DNA from: Lichtheimia corymbifera B2541
Lineage: Eukaryota; Mucoromycota; Mucoromycetes; Mucorales; Lichtheimiaceae
NCBI GenBank assembly: GCA_000697475.1
Contig: JNEU01001118.1
Coordinates: 20,190-84,189, forward strand
Length of the DNA: 64,000 bases
Reading direction: 5' to 3'
A program made the translations under genes and the position numbers. Positions 1 to 11,312 of the stretch are shown here, one piece after another (positions within the stretch are counted from its first letter, which is position 1; every line of letters starts with the position of its first letter). The notes beneath the pieces are model-generated. The model was not told the DNA's origin and made no database searches. It worked only from the letters and a program-made list of their open reading frames with translations.

Positions 1-333
1 GTACGATGGGAGAAAGAATCAGTATCCATTGTGTTTTGTGTAGATCATTTTCTGGCACTGGCTCTAAAAAAGGGAACCGTACCTCGGCAAGACTTTTGAA
101 TCCTTCACCATTGATGGCTGTGTGATGTACAAATACTGATTGTAAAATGGGCACAATGGGTGTTATATACAAAGAGCCATCTTTGGTATTGGCGTTTACT
201 CTCTCTTTTTCTCACCTTCGACAACTGGGCTTCCTGATTCTTCCGCAGGAATGATAAATCCGTATCCCTTGGTCGAATTAAAGAACTTTACATGTCCTGA
301 TTTTCGTGGTGCTGATGATGCTGATGACGACAT
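1..333 (-). CDS. Cold-shock-domain (CSD) nucleic-acid-binding protein, 3' end off the window
   Basis: A short serine-rich start (MSSSASSAP) leads directly into a cold-shock domain. RNP1 is KGYGFI in the first exon (333-216) and RNP2 is VFVHH in the second (from 135). The intron 215-136 has a GTGAG donor and a CAG acceptor and joins the two in phase (VVE then VFVHH). Such OB-fold domains bind single-stranded RNA or DNA and act as RNA chaperones or translational regulators in the cytoplasm. The second exon continues open through SLAE to the left edge, so the C-terminus is missing and could hold further domains such as zinc knuckles or RGG repeats. The start at 333 is chosen because the domain begins 11 codons later. 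The domain call is firm; the role in this organism is inferred. Confidence 0.85.
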
Positions 334-1628
334 TGGAAGCTCTAATAGATGGATGATATATCGATGTGTTATTATAAAAGGAAGCTGAAGGTGGATGGTG
401 GTGTTGGTGGTGGTGAGTGACTCACAAAAGAACAAGTGTGGCGTTGAAAAAGACGTGTTGGTGTATGTGGGGCAAAAGAAGAAAAAGGAGAAAGGAAGGG
501 AGAGAATTAAAAAAAATTCAGTGGAAAGAGAGAAAGGGTGAAAAAAAAGTGCCGTGAGAGTGGGCATAAGCTTTTTAAATGGCTTGTCCTTCTTGCACCA
601 TGCGTGTGTATATGTGAATGTGCGGTTTGTGTATGTGTATGGATGCTCCCCAAAGCGGGTGTTGTCAAACCTGTCCATGCTATTCTCACGATCATCCGCC
701 ATGATAATCCAGTTTTAATTTGCTTTTTGGAATAAGCAAAAGATTGAATGATGTGTACAAGGTGTAAAAATGGGTGCCATATCCTTACATACTACACGAG
801 CGGACTAGACAAGTTTTCACACAAGAGATGAATCTGCGTGCTTGCTGTGATAGGCCTAGTTGATGTCTAAATTTGAACATTGACAGTGTACCTTTTTTTC
901 TCATCAAATAACGTGATGAGCATAGGCCTGAATGAATGGTAATTATGTGGGGGAGGTACGATAATGGGGATGCATGCGAAGATTAATATTTGTTAGTGTA
1001 TGGGTTGTGAGATGCAACAAGACCCTTGACAAGAAAAAAGAAAAAGCATTCCTGCATGTGAAATTCTAATGCGGGAAACAAAGCCAAACAGCACAAAGAG
1101 TATTGGTGGACGGGGCTATTATACCTTCTGGTCCGTGTGTGTGTGTGTGTGATTTTCCACCCAATACAGCCGATCAGCCCCGCGACTACCACACATCCCC
1201 GGCAACAGTAGTTACACATTATCAATCATAGATGAGATCTATTCTTTAATGTCAAAACTACTTTGAGATAACTTGACCCAGTCACTTATAACAATTACCC
1301 ATTATCACAATGACTATTGGATCGTTGTTGGTCATGATGGTACACATGGAATCATCACACAAACTATGATATAGCAAATGGGGGATCTACAGTTGATCTT
1401 GTTTCATGCCTTTTTATTGTACCTGGATTAAGTAGCGTCGTTGATCCATTGCATAGCTTCTGTTCTTCTACTTGGGAAGCATTCATTTGCTTACACTTGC
1501 TCCCTCCCCTCTCCGTCCCCGATACGAATTTTGGAGGCTCCAATTTTCTGGCAGGAGGACTTGACGTCGCTACACTGCTACTCTCTTCTCTCTCTCAGCA
1601 ACCCATCATTTTCTAATCTGAACCAGAC
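334..1628. other. Divergent intergenic region, no gene seen
   Basis: This is the shared upstream region of the cold-shock gene (leftward) and the RSC7-like gene (rightward). It holds a short (GT)n run near 1136-1151 and pyrimidine-rich stretches before the rightward start. The short open frames here have no recognisable composition and I read them as noise. Confidence 0.5.
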
Positions 1629-3388
1629 ATGCCAAAAGGTCCGTAACAAACGCGACTCTTTCTTTTATTTCAACCGGTCATGGGTTACGTGTCATCTAAG
1701 ACTGGTACTAACGACATGGATTGTATTTTCTATTGTAGCATCGAGACAATCGCCATCGTTGAAGAAGCGTGGAAGAACTGGAAAGCGCAAAACCAAAGAG
1801 GCAGGAGTCAAAACAGAGGAAGGAGACGACTACGATTATACTGGTGAAGAGAGCGATCAGTCTTTTGGTGAAGAGGGTGACAACTTGAGCGATACCGACG
1901 TGTCCCATCGTGGCAGGAAGAGAGCACGATCCAAGACAGCCAATAGCAAAGATGATCGACAACGACGAGCTACACCTGTGATTGCAGCATCATTGAATAG
2001 TTCGTCACCATCATTGGATGCCGATAGCGATTATGATGAAATTGGAGAAACAAAGGTGGATAGAGGAGGCAACTTGTTGGGAGGTAATTATGAACATCAT
2101 GGTCATCTTTGAACGAGGTATTCATAAAGAGTCAATGGGATATAGGACGTCAATATAAGGTGCCAACGTTTTCATTACCCAATCGAGGCAACATGCTATT
2201 TATGTTCTCCAAAGATCCAGCAGCATTACTTGGTTTCCGTGACAGTTTCGTCTTTTTGAAAAAGAATCCAAAGTTGATCAAGGTTCATATTACGGATGCC
2301 GAGAAGGGATATCTTGTTCAGCATAACATGTTACGATCGACGTTCAGAACGAGAGAGGTGTCTGTGGTCACTGCACGATCGGTATACAAGCAATTTGGAC
2401 ATCGAGTACTCAAGAAAGGAAGACGTGGTCGTGATGATTACTTTTATACTGGTGAAGTGGATGAAGGAGATGAAGGCGACTATCACAGTGAAGATGAAGG
2501 CAAACATGCAGCCGATAAGCAATGGTCACCTGTCGTTGTCAGTGGACGTAACAACTTGACGAGTCGAACCAACAAAATACTAGCACCAGCCATCAATGAC
2601 ACCAATTGGATGCACCATGTCGCTCTTTCTATACGCAATTTCAACACGCAGATATGCGAGTATCGTAACGAGAATCCCTCTTATTACGACGTTTTGACCA
2701 ATGTCCATCAGATCCCATCAGCAAAACAACCTCTTCGATTATTGTATGATATCTCAGATAAACCAGTGAAAAAGGAAAAGCCTTCTACCCAGCAACCGAT
2801 TGAAGTTCCTCAAGCACCTGCATCAGCATCAAGTCAACCACCGTTACCAGCATCAGTACAAGCTGCAGTACCACAACAACCATCATCACAACCACCAACA
2901 ATGGTACAACAATCATCAGGAACAATGCCCATGACTTCCACACCTGCTGCTGCTGCTACTGCTGTACCTACACCACCAGCAGTTTCCATGCCACCACAAG
3001 TACAACAGCCCCAAGCACCACAACAACAACAACCACCTTTCACACAACCACAAATGCCCCAAAACCAGTTCGCAGCACAACAAGCCGCTATGTATGTATT
3101 GTAAAAAGATATTAGCATTGGGTGGATGAACTCTAACATTTCTATAGGCGACAAATGCAAATGCAAAATCCTGCAATGGCAGCCATGTACTACCAACAAA
3201 TGCAACAACAAGCAGCAGCAGCTAGTCGAGCAGGGCAACCTGGACCAAACAACCCAATGGCACAATTTCATCCACAACAACGACAAATGATGATGCAAGG
3301 CAACAATGTCTTTCCACCCAATGCAAGTATGGCACCCATGACTAGCAACCCGTACCAGTTTATGCCTCCAGGTGGTGGTACCATGTAG
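1629..3388 (+). CDS. RSC/SWI-SNF chromatin-remodelling subunit, Rsc7/Npl6-Swp82 family
   Basis: Exons 1629-1638, 1739-2083, 2146-3091 and 3148-3388 give 513 aa in perfect phase. The first exon encodes only MPK plus one base; its donor (GTCCGT) is weak, but it is the only choice fitting the phase. The N-terminus is basic then acidic. The family core starts at NLLGGRQYKVPTF and runs through PAALLGFRDS and a VVTARS...KQFGHRV block, as in the CRC_subunit family (RSC7, SWP82). The C-terminal third is Gln/Pro/Ala-rich, like transcriptional co-regulators. In yeast this family is an accessory subunit of RSC or SWI/SNF in the nucleus. I cannot tell RSC7 from SWP82, since many non-yeast fungi have a single member. 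Confidence 0.9.
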
Positions 3389-3645
3389 TAGTAGAGTATA
3401 TACTTTTGTTCTTTTTTCTCGTATCCCTCTTTTTGGGCGTGATTAAATGATGATGAAAAAACAGACAACGACTTTTGGGTTTAATACTACCACTCTTTGC
3501 CCTGTTTGACTAATACAATATACTACAACTCGATCGATATGATTCAATAATGAAACAAAATGATGCTTTGAGAAAATGGAGGGGTTACTATTTCAAAGGA
3601 ATGTAAATAAAAGGGGGAATGCTACAAAAGTTTTAAACATATTAT

Positions 3646-5628
3646 CTAGTGTTGCGACCACTGAATGGACTTGAGATCGATGCCTTCCTGGACCTAATTG
3701 TATTAAAAGTCAGTAAACAATTAGAGTAAAGCGCTCAATGCTACTTGCCATTTCCCACAATGGTGACATATCTCTCAACTTTTGTACATGCTGGGACACC
3801 TTGTTGATCACGAAATCAATTTCCTCTTCAGTTGTGAACCGGCCAATACCAAAGCGGATGGAGCTGTGTGCCATTTCATCATCAGCGCCCAAAGCACGAA
3901 GCACATAGGATGGCTCAAGAGATGCTGAAGTACAAGCCGAGCCCGATGACAATGCAATATCCTTCAATGCCATAAGCAAAGATTCACCTTCAACGTAAGC
4001 GAACGACAAGTTCACACAGCCTATATCATGATTCGTCAACCTATCAAGTGACACGGGACCAATTGGAAAAGAAGATCTAGTTACCTGGATAGCTCTTTTC
4101 GGAATCACCATTGCGAGTAACTTGTTCAATGTTGGCTTGGATATTGGTGATCAATCGGTCTGCGAGATAAGAGATACGTTTATGATCATACTAGTAGACA
4201 TAATGTTAGAATGATGATTGATAATGAAAGCATAAAAGTGATGCTTTCATATTACTCTCCTCAGAACCCCTGCACAGCCAGTCATCGCAAAGACAAACCT
4301 ACTATGCCCGACGATGTCCGGAATCCCGCGCAACGTCAAAGGGCACTTGCCACACAAAGTGACAAACGTAGTTCTTTGCTCTGGGTAGCGTAGATTAACG
4401 TGCACGCAAAAACAAGCACGATTCGTCACCGGAGAAATGAAAGCACCACATATATGACCCTTACCTCCATTTCTTCCATGGAAATACGGCAAGCTTCACC
4501 AAGACCCACTGCCAAAGGAGCAGGGACAGTACCACTTCGAATACCACGTTCTTGACCACCACCGCTGAAGATGGGTTCGAGACGAACACGAGGACGACGA
4601 CGCACATAGATGGCACCCACACCCTTAGGACCATACAACTTGTGACCCGAGATACTCATCAAATCCACATTCATGGCATTAACATCAAGAGGGATCTTGC
4701 CAGCAGCTTGGGCAGCATCGGTATGGAAAAACACCTTTTTGGAACGGCAAATCTTGCCAATTTCAGCAATAGGTTGAATAACACCAATTTCATTGTTGAC
4801 GGTCATCACTGAGACAATGGCAGTATCTGGGCGGATAGATTCTTCAAGCAACTTGAGATCCACAACACCATTGCTTTGCACAGGGAGATAGGTGACTTCA
4901 AATCCTTCATCTTGCAACATACGGCACGAATCAAGAACGCACTTGTGTTCCTATATAGACATCAATGCATGCATGCTTTGTGTCAGTGATATATGCTGCG
5001 GTGATCCATGATCTGATAAGGGATCCACATACCGTTTGTGTAGTAATGATATGTTTTTTTTTGTTCTTGTAGAAACGAGCCACACCCTTCAAACTGATAT
5101 TGTTGGATTCAGTAGCACCCGAGGTGAAGATGACTTCCTTGGGATCCGCACCGATCAATTTGGCCACTTGCTGCATGATATGATTATTAATCACCCATTG
5201 CATTCCCCATCCCATATATAAAATATATACTTACAGCACGAGCATTTTCCACAGCTGTTTCAGTCTCCCAACCATACTGATGTGTTCTCGAATGAGGATT
5301 GCCATAAATCTCAGTCATGTAAGGCAACATGGCATCAAGGACTCTTGGATCGGTAGGACTTGTTGCCTGCATGTCAAGGTAGATAGGTCTTCCGGTGGGA
5401 GTTGCAGCACTTGTTTCAAAGCCGAGAGAATCTTTATAAAGATGTTATTACATATTCGAATGTGTCCATGAAAAATAAATAGTTACCGTTGGAAGGGGTA
5501 GTGACAGCAGTAGCTTGCTTGACGACGGGGTGGGTGGCGAATGTGCGAGTTGCCGATACTACGGCGGTACGTCTTGCAAGAGCAGGTAGATGTCTTTTCA
5601 AGTTTTGTTGAAATGCTTTTGCCAACAT
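3646..5628 (-). CDS. NFS1: Mitochondrial cysteine desulfurase NFS1 (IscS type)
   Basis: Seven exons (5628-5487, 5431-5235, 5170-5033, 4950-4465, 4190-4085, 4020-3749, 3693-3646) give 462 aa. The enzyme takes sulfur from cysteine for Fe-S cluster assembly and tRNA thiolation in the mitochondrial matrix. The first ~35 residues are Arg/Ala/Ser-rich and acid-free, a presequence. Family motifs are present: GATESNN, HTDAAQA, the PLP lysine in SGHK (about residue 263), and the mobile loop [10 protein letters not shown] with the catalytic Cys near residue 386. The C-terminus [18 protein letters not shown] is the classic IscS/NFS1 tail. It appears only if the last intron (3748-3694) is spliced with a GC donor (GCAAGT). 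The length is normal for the family. It is divergent from TIM23. Confidence 0.97.
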
Positions 5629-5847
5629 GGTGGGTGTGTAACCAAAGGATAGCAAAGAAATGAAAAAAGTGGAGATGAAAGATGGACAAGGCCGAAAATG
5701 CGCGATATCTCGGCTTAAAGAGTTCCAGGTTGGGGGAGGAGAGCAAGTCATCATCCACCGTCACAAAATGTTTGGAACCAAGCTTATACCCTATTATTAC
5801 TTTTTCCCTTTCTACCCTCATATACACCACATAACAACAAGGTCACC
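5629..5847. promoter_or_regulatory. Shared divergent promoter of NFS1 and TIM23
   Basis: Only 219 bp separate the two start codons, so both mitochondrial genes must draw their core promoters and 5' leaders from this segment. I see an AT/pyrimidine-rich stretch near 5785-5830 on the TIM23 side. No specific factor site can be assigned with confidence. Confidence 0.6.
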
Positions 5848-6588
5848 ATGGGAATCTTTGGGTTCGGATCCAGCAGCAGCAAGCCAGAGGAAACTGCCAC
5901 CAGCACATCCACAGACTTTGTCTCCAATGAAAGCACAGACGACATTTATTCTCCCACTGGTGGCCAGTCCTCATACGATGACTATGGCAGCAGCAGCAGC
6001 ATGAGCGATAATAGTTACGACAAGATGCCTGATTTCATGTCCCAACTCTCATTTGACGCAGCCAAACTTCAACCCATGTCTGTTCAAGGTGGTATCGACT
6101 TTTTGCAAGTGGAGGATCAATATGGTGGTGGCAGTGGTGCTGGTGCTGGTGTCGTTGGTGGTGGTGCATCTTTGGCACCTTCACGCGGCTGGACGGATGA
6201 TTTGTGCTATGGCACTGGCACTACCTATCTCGCTGGTTTGACACTTGGTGGTGCATATGGCATGGCTGAAGGTCTGAAAAAGAGCGCACAACAAGGTCCT
6301 CAAAACATGAAGGTCCGTCTCAACACCACTCTCAACACTATCACTCGACGAGGTCCTGGTCTTGGTAATGCTGTGGGTGTCATCGCCATGATGTATAATG
6401 GTACAACTGCTTTGATCGATTATTCTCGCGGCAAGCATGATATCTTCAGCAGCATCGGCGGTGGTGCTATCGCAGGTGCCATCTTCAAGAGCACAGCAGG
6501 TCCTCGGGTGATGGCCATGTCATCTGGTATCTGTGCAGCTGTTGCTGGTGTTTGGTCGCTTGGTGTATCCGCCTTTGCTGAAAACTAG
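5848..6588 (+). CDS. TIM23: Mitochondrial inner-membrane translocase subunit TIM23
   Basis: A single exon of 246 aa. The first ~90 residues are hydrophilic and Ser/Gly-rich, matching the intermembrane-space receptor part. The rest is the four-helix Tim17/Tim22/Tim23 domain with glycine-packed helices: LTLGGAYGMAEG, the NTITRRGPGLGN loop, a helix ending before DYSRGKHD, then GGGAIAGAIFKSTAGPR and a last helix before SAFAEN. This length and order match fungal Tim23 and not Tim17 or Tim22, which lack the long N-terminal part. TIM23 forms the presequence translocase of the inner membrane. It is divergent from NFS1. Confidence 0.95.
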   Translation: MGIFGFGSSSSKPEETATSTSTDFVSNESTDDIYSPTGGQSSYDDYGSSSSMSDNSYDKMPDFMSQLSFDAAKLQPMSVQGGIDFLQVEDQYGGGSGAGAGVVGGGASLAPSRGWTDDLCYGTGTTYLAGLTLGGAYGMAEGLKKSAQQGPQNMKVRLNTTLNTITRRGPGLGNAVGVIAMMYNGTTALIDYSRGKHDIFSSIGGGAIAGAIFKSTAGPRVMAMSSGICAAVAGVWSLGVSAFAEN

Positions 6589-6882
6589 ATATAACAAAAA
6601 AAAGTATCCCTTTACTTAGATTCGTGTAAAAATGTGTATAAATCGCAACCCCTTCTCTTCATCTTCGTCCATTAAAGCAACCAATTACGATAGATATATT
6701 ATAAAATGTGTCATATTCATTGTGATTATACTACATCATGTCAACTACGGAAGCGGCTAATGCCGAGTTCGGTCTTATCACTTGTTTTCTGGCTCAGCCT
6801 TGAATTTGGATCATCGCCTTCCTTGCCTGCTCTCCTTCTCCTTTGCCCTTTGTCTCTCATCCTCAACGATAAACGGTCCTCC

Positions 6883-8418
6883 ATGTCCGAGCACAAGAGT
6901 AAAAAGCCAGCAAGTACGAAAGACACCGTGAACAGCATGACAGTGAAAGTATCCCAATTGACACCACCTTGTGTATACGATAGATACGGCATTCAAGCAG
7001 CAGCGACTGAAAGCTTGGCAGCCTCTCTTGACACCAAAGACGGTTCTTCCAACGCTGTTTGCAGTGGGCATTGTGTTTGCTCCTCTTGGCGGCTTATTCT
7101 TATACGAGAGCGAAACGGTAAATGATGCAGCATCGGCTGTTTTTCCTTTTCGAGTGGATACCAATTGCCAGCATACTTAGGTCAATGAGATCGTGATCGA
7201 CTATACCGACTGCATCACGTTGAACGAGACTGCTGTGCCGCTTGCAGATAACCTTTACGACTACAAGTTCACTGCAGAGAATACAACAGGTAATATTGGA
7301 TGATGGCCAAGTGTTGGAGGGATTATTAAATGGAGGTATATATGGTTACCAGTGATTCGAGCACCCAGTTACTGGTTGACACAAGAATCAAGTTACATGA
7401 CGGGCCAAGCAGCACCTGCAGGAGAAACGATACCTCGATGCAATATCCAGTTTTCGATTCCTTTTGAGCTACGATCGCCAGTGTATCTTTACTATCGCCT
7501 CACCAACTTTTATCAAAACCATCGCAAGTACGTCAAGAGCTTGAGTTACAATCAGTTAAATGGCGAGAACGTTTCACCAGGCGATGCTGAAGCTTCATGT
7601 GCACCTGTTGGTACGGCTGCTGATGGAAAAATTTATTATCCATGTGGATTGATTGCCAATTCAATGTTTAATGGTAAGGGAGAGCTTATAAACGCAGGGG
7701 GAAACGAATAGGGATATTGATAATGCATATCGACTGGATTGTTTCCATAGATACGTTTTCCAACATGACGCTTTTGAATCCTCAAGGCAGTAGCGACAAC
7801 ATCACATACACAATGAGTGAAAAGGGGATTGCATGGAGTTCGGACGTATCACGCTACAAAAAGTCATCTACGCCTGTCGAACAGCTGACACCACCACCCA
7901 ACTGGCAAAAGCGATATCCATCCGGTTATACAGCAGAAAACCTGTTTGATCCCTCACAAGATGAACACTTTTTGGTTTGGATGCGGACGAGCTGGTACCC
8001 TACCTTCCGAAAACTTTACTCCAAATATGAGAGTGACCCGCTACAACCAGGCACCTACCAGATCCAAGTTGATATGAGTAAGCTGCAATGGGGGAAAGAA
8101 ATAGACAATGGTCGTATTAATGAAAACTATTCTTGTAGATTATGACATTAGAACTTATGGAGGCACCAAATCCATTGTTTTATCGGGTACATCATTCTTG
8201 GGCGCTCGAAATCCCTTTATGGGCTTGGCTTATATCATTATGGGCTGTGCATGTGCGTTCTTGGGTGTGGTGTTTCTTGGCTGGCACTTTTTCAGACCCA
8301 GGTATGTTGATAAACGAATGCATGATCAAGTTGATTGCTCATCCCATATGATATATACAGGAAACTTGGCGATCACGACCGGCTTTCATGGAATCAATCC
8401 GGTGGTTTGGGACACTAA
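6883..8418 (+). CDS. CDC50/LEM3 family P4-ATPase (flippase) beta subunit
   Basis: Seven exons (6883-6913, 6984-7117, 7181-7289, 7353-7673, 7751-8077, 8139-8301, 8361-8418) close to 380 aa. The signature [14 protein letters not shown] is created by the first splice, which supports that junction. It is followed by membrane helix 1, a large lumenal loop with Cys pairs and N-glycosylation sites, FNDTFSN, the RTYGGTKS segment, helix 2 and a short basic tail RPRKLGD. CDC50 proteins chaperone phospholipid flippases (Drs2/Dnf type) out of the ER and are needed for their activity at the Golgi, endosomes and plasma membrane. Which P4-ATPase it pairs with cannot be read here. Confidence 0.93.
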
Positions 8419-9009
8419 ATCAACGGCTATGCATTGGAGAGAAAAGTTACCGACTCGATATATTACTCTGTACTTTATTCGCAATACCAATAACAAACAA
8501 CATTACATATCAGTCTTCTTTCACATGTGACATGATGGATTGGCCGGGTGTTATTAGGATGGTTGTTGATGATGGCCTGTGTGCAGCTTGCTAGTTCATA
8601 AATGACGTGAGACTAGAATGCCGGGATGTACCCCAACTAAATCTCCACGCTGATTTTGCTTTCTACTTTACCTCTTTTATCAATTGTTCTTAAGCGATTG
8701 ATGTTTTAATGACGCAAAAATGTGATCCGTGCACCATTTTCCTTGTGAATGGCAAGTTTTATCATTGTCATATGAAAGAGATAACAGGAAAACGGCTTGA
8801 TTTCCTACAACCTTGAAAGGCTGGGATTGGGAACGGATGCTTCCAAACGCCAATATTGTCACGGAGGCACACAAAGCTAGCCACTTGTTGGACATGTGCG
8901 ACGAGACAGCGCTAGTACATAAAATAAAAGGGGTTGAGCCCTATTGCAACCACTTTGTTCTCTCTCTCTTTTTTTTTTTTTTTTTTTCTCTTGCCAACAA
9001 GACAGCCCA
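8419..9009. other. Intergenic region between CDC50-like and RhoGEF genes
   Basis: It contains the 3' flank of the flippase subunit and the leader of the RhoGEF, with a long oligo-T run near 8970-8987 just before the chosen start. No gene is seen. Confidence 0.5.
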
Positions 9010-11312
9010 ATGCCGGATGCTCGTCATGTCACAACTACCAAACAGAACAAAAAGGGATCCAATTCAAAACGTGCTTGGTACCCACGTAAGCTTATAAAAA
9101 GCCTATTTCCCTTGTCAGGTCGATCATCATCATCATCATCGTCATCATCATCATCATCATCATCACACCAGCGTCAAATTCAGCCGCCACAATGGTCACC
9201 CACTAGACGATCCTTTCTTATATCCCTTATACCCAGCATACGAAAACGCGATAGAGGATATAACCATTCTCCACATTACCAACGCAAAAAGATAAGCCAA
9301 CGATCTAATTCGGTGATGGTGTCAAACAACATTGCATATCAACCACGCACCAAGCCATGCAACGAGAAAGAGCTGTTACAAGTGGATGCAACAAAAAGGT
9401 ATGTGTGAACAGATCGTGTTGCATTCAAGTGCACGGTATTACCAAAATATGGGGGAATTGACTTTACCACACATGGATTGGCAGGTCGCATGCAGATCTT
9501 GCTTTTCAGCAACCATTGGATAACTTGGCACAAATTTCATCCTCAAGACGATGCCATCGTCCTCCTTTTCGACGACCCATGAGCGAAGATCTTTCAACGT
9601 ACATGGTTTCAAGCCATGCTGCAACTACATCAGTAGACGATTATGATAACAAACCACCATTCTTTGTTTGGGTGCAAAGAAAAAGCGATGTTTTGCCGCT
9701 AAGCAGCATTGGGAATGATAGCATGACAACGACCATGCCGACGGTATCCGAAACCGGGATTTCTTCATGTTCTAGTATCACAGCAACAGCAAGTGATCCA
9801 TCCAGCTATGATCTGATAATTCATAACACCGTGGCACCAGATGATATTGACAAGAGTAAACACCACCAACAACAACTCATTGACGCTACCTCGATAAACA
9901 ACAACAACAACAGTGATAATAATATTAACACCATCTCCACCAGCACAACATCTCCAAGTTTGCTTCGTAGGCTCTCTTCATCCCTTGGAAGAGGGAGCGT
10001 ACCACGCCCACCACGACGCACAACTTCTCTTGCAATACCCTCCTCAACAATGCAGCATCGTGATTCGAATGATTACAGCGCCCAGACACCAACATCTTCT
10101 GCACCGTCATTGTTAATTTCAAGATCATTTTCTCTTTCGTCCTATTACAAACGTCGATTCTCAGCGCTCGTTACTGGCAGCCATGGTGACTATGGATTAA
10201 CCAATTCCAAGCAAGATGAAGCAGTCGCTTTTTGGAGAAGCACTGTTGCACAAATCGAAGCACCTTATTCATCAACGGCGGTGCTGAATACCGAACAAAA
10301 GGTACACAATCAATGTTACTTTTTTTCATCTGTGCTCCGGGATTTTTTATTCACCGAGCCTTTTTTGCAACAGGATTTACCACCACCAAACCCGTCTATT
10401 ACGCCATATCAGCAACTTTGTTCGGTTGCCCCTATGGGCAAGAATAGTAACAGGGCTGTGTGCAAATTTATCCTGCGAGAGCTCTATGCAACTGAGACAT
10501 CTTACCACCACCTCCTAAAGTTTATTTACTGTGTAAGTCTATCTCTCAATGTTGGATGCGTGTAGGAGCAGGATGGCGTGCATCGAGGATGACAAAAAAA
10601 GATCGGCTAATAATAATGGGGTTGTAGAAATACATGCAACCCATGAATATTGCATTGCAGGAACAAAACAACCCGCTGTTTACACGTCAATCATCAGCCG
10701 ATGTAGTCACTCTTTTTGCACACCTACCACAATTATTGCAACTCTCTGAGCACCTCATTCCCTCCCTGGAACATGCAATGGCTATCCAAGATAGCAAAGG
10801 CGCGGCCCGTGCCTTCATCAGTCTCCGGGAACGACTCGTGATATTTTTACGCTATACGATCCATTACCAATCCAATTTCCGGTTCATTCGCAAAATGTGC
10901 CAGACCAATCCAATGTTGCTTCACATAGAACGGGTAAGGCACGAAAAGGAAACGCAATAGCACCACTGACGACAGCTTTTGGTTACTTGCAGGAATGCCA
11001 ATCCCACCATGATACTCGAAGAATGGGCATTGCTGATTATTTGATTGCTCCGATCCAAAGAGTCCCTCGATATTGTCTTTTACTGCAAGGTAAGGATACA
11101 AACATACGCTTTGTTTTTTTGTGTATGTTTACATGTGCGATGTTTTAGGCATGTGTAACCATATACGCTCACCAATCGAGACGTGCCACTGACATCCTTT
11201 CATAGATCTCTTAAAGCACACGTCGCCTTATGATCAATCCCATCCTGTTATCAAGAAATCGGTAGCCCTGGTCACATCATTAGCCGATACCATGAACTTA
11301 TACAGCATATGA
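9010..11312 (+). CDS. RhoGEF with Dbl-homology (DH) domain, no PH domain found
   Basis: Exons 9010-9398, 9485-10532, 10628-10933, 10993-11089 and 11206-11312 give 648 aa (624 if the in-frame, intron-like 10302-10373 is removed). The first ~390 residues are disordered, Ser/Thr-rich, with a Ser run encoded by a TCA/TCG microsatellite near 9122-9166. The C-terminal ~250 residues are a DH domain: CR1 around FILRELYATETSYHHLLK, a central helical part, and CR3 around DYLIAPIQRVPRYCLLLQDLLKHT. DH domains exchange GDP for GTP on Rho/Cdc42 GTPases at sites of polar growth. The stop comes about 25 residues after CR3, so the usual PH module is absent. The target GTPase is unknown. Confidence 0.88.

Noticed and set aside
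66..83. 17-nt intron after SLAE in the cold-shock gene
   Set aside because: GTACGG...TTTAG would be far too short, and the frame is open without splicing up to the window edge.
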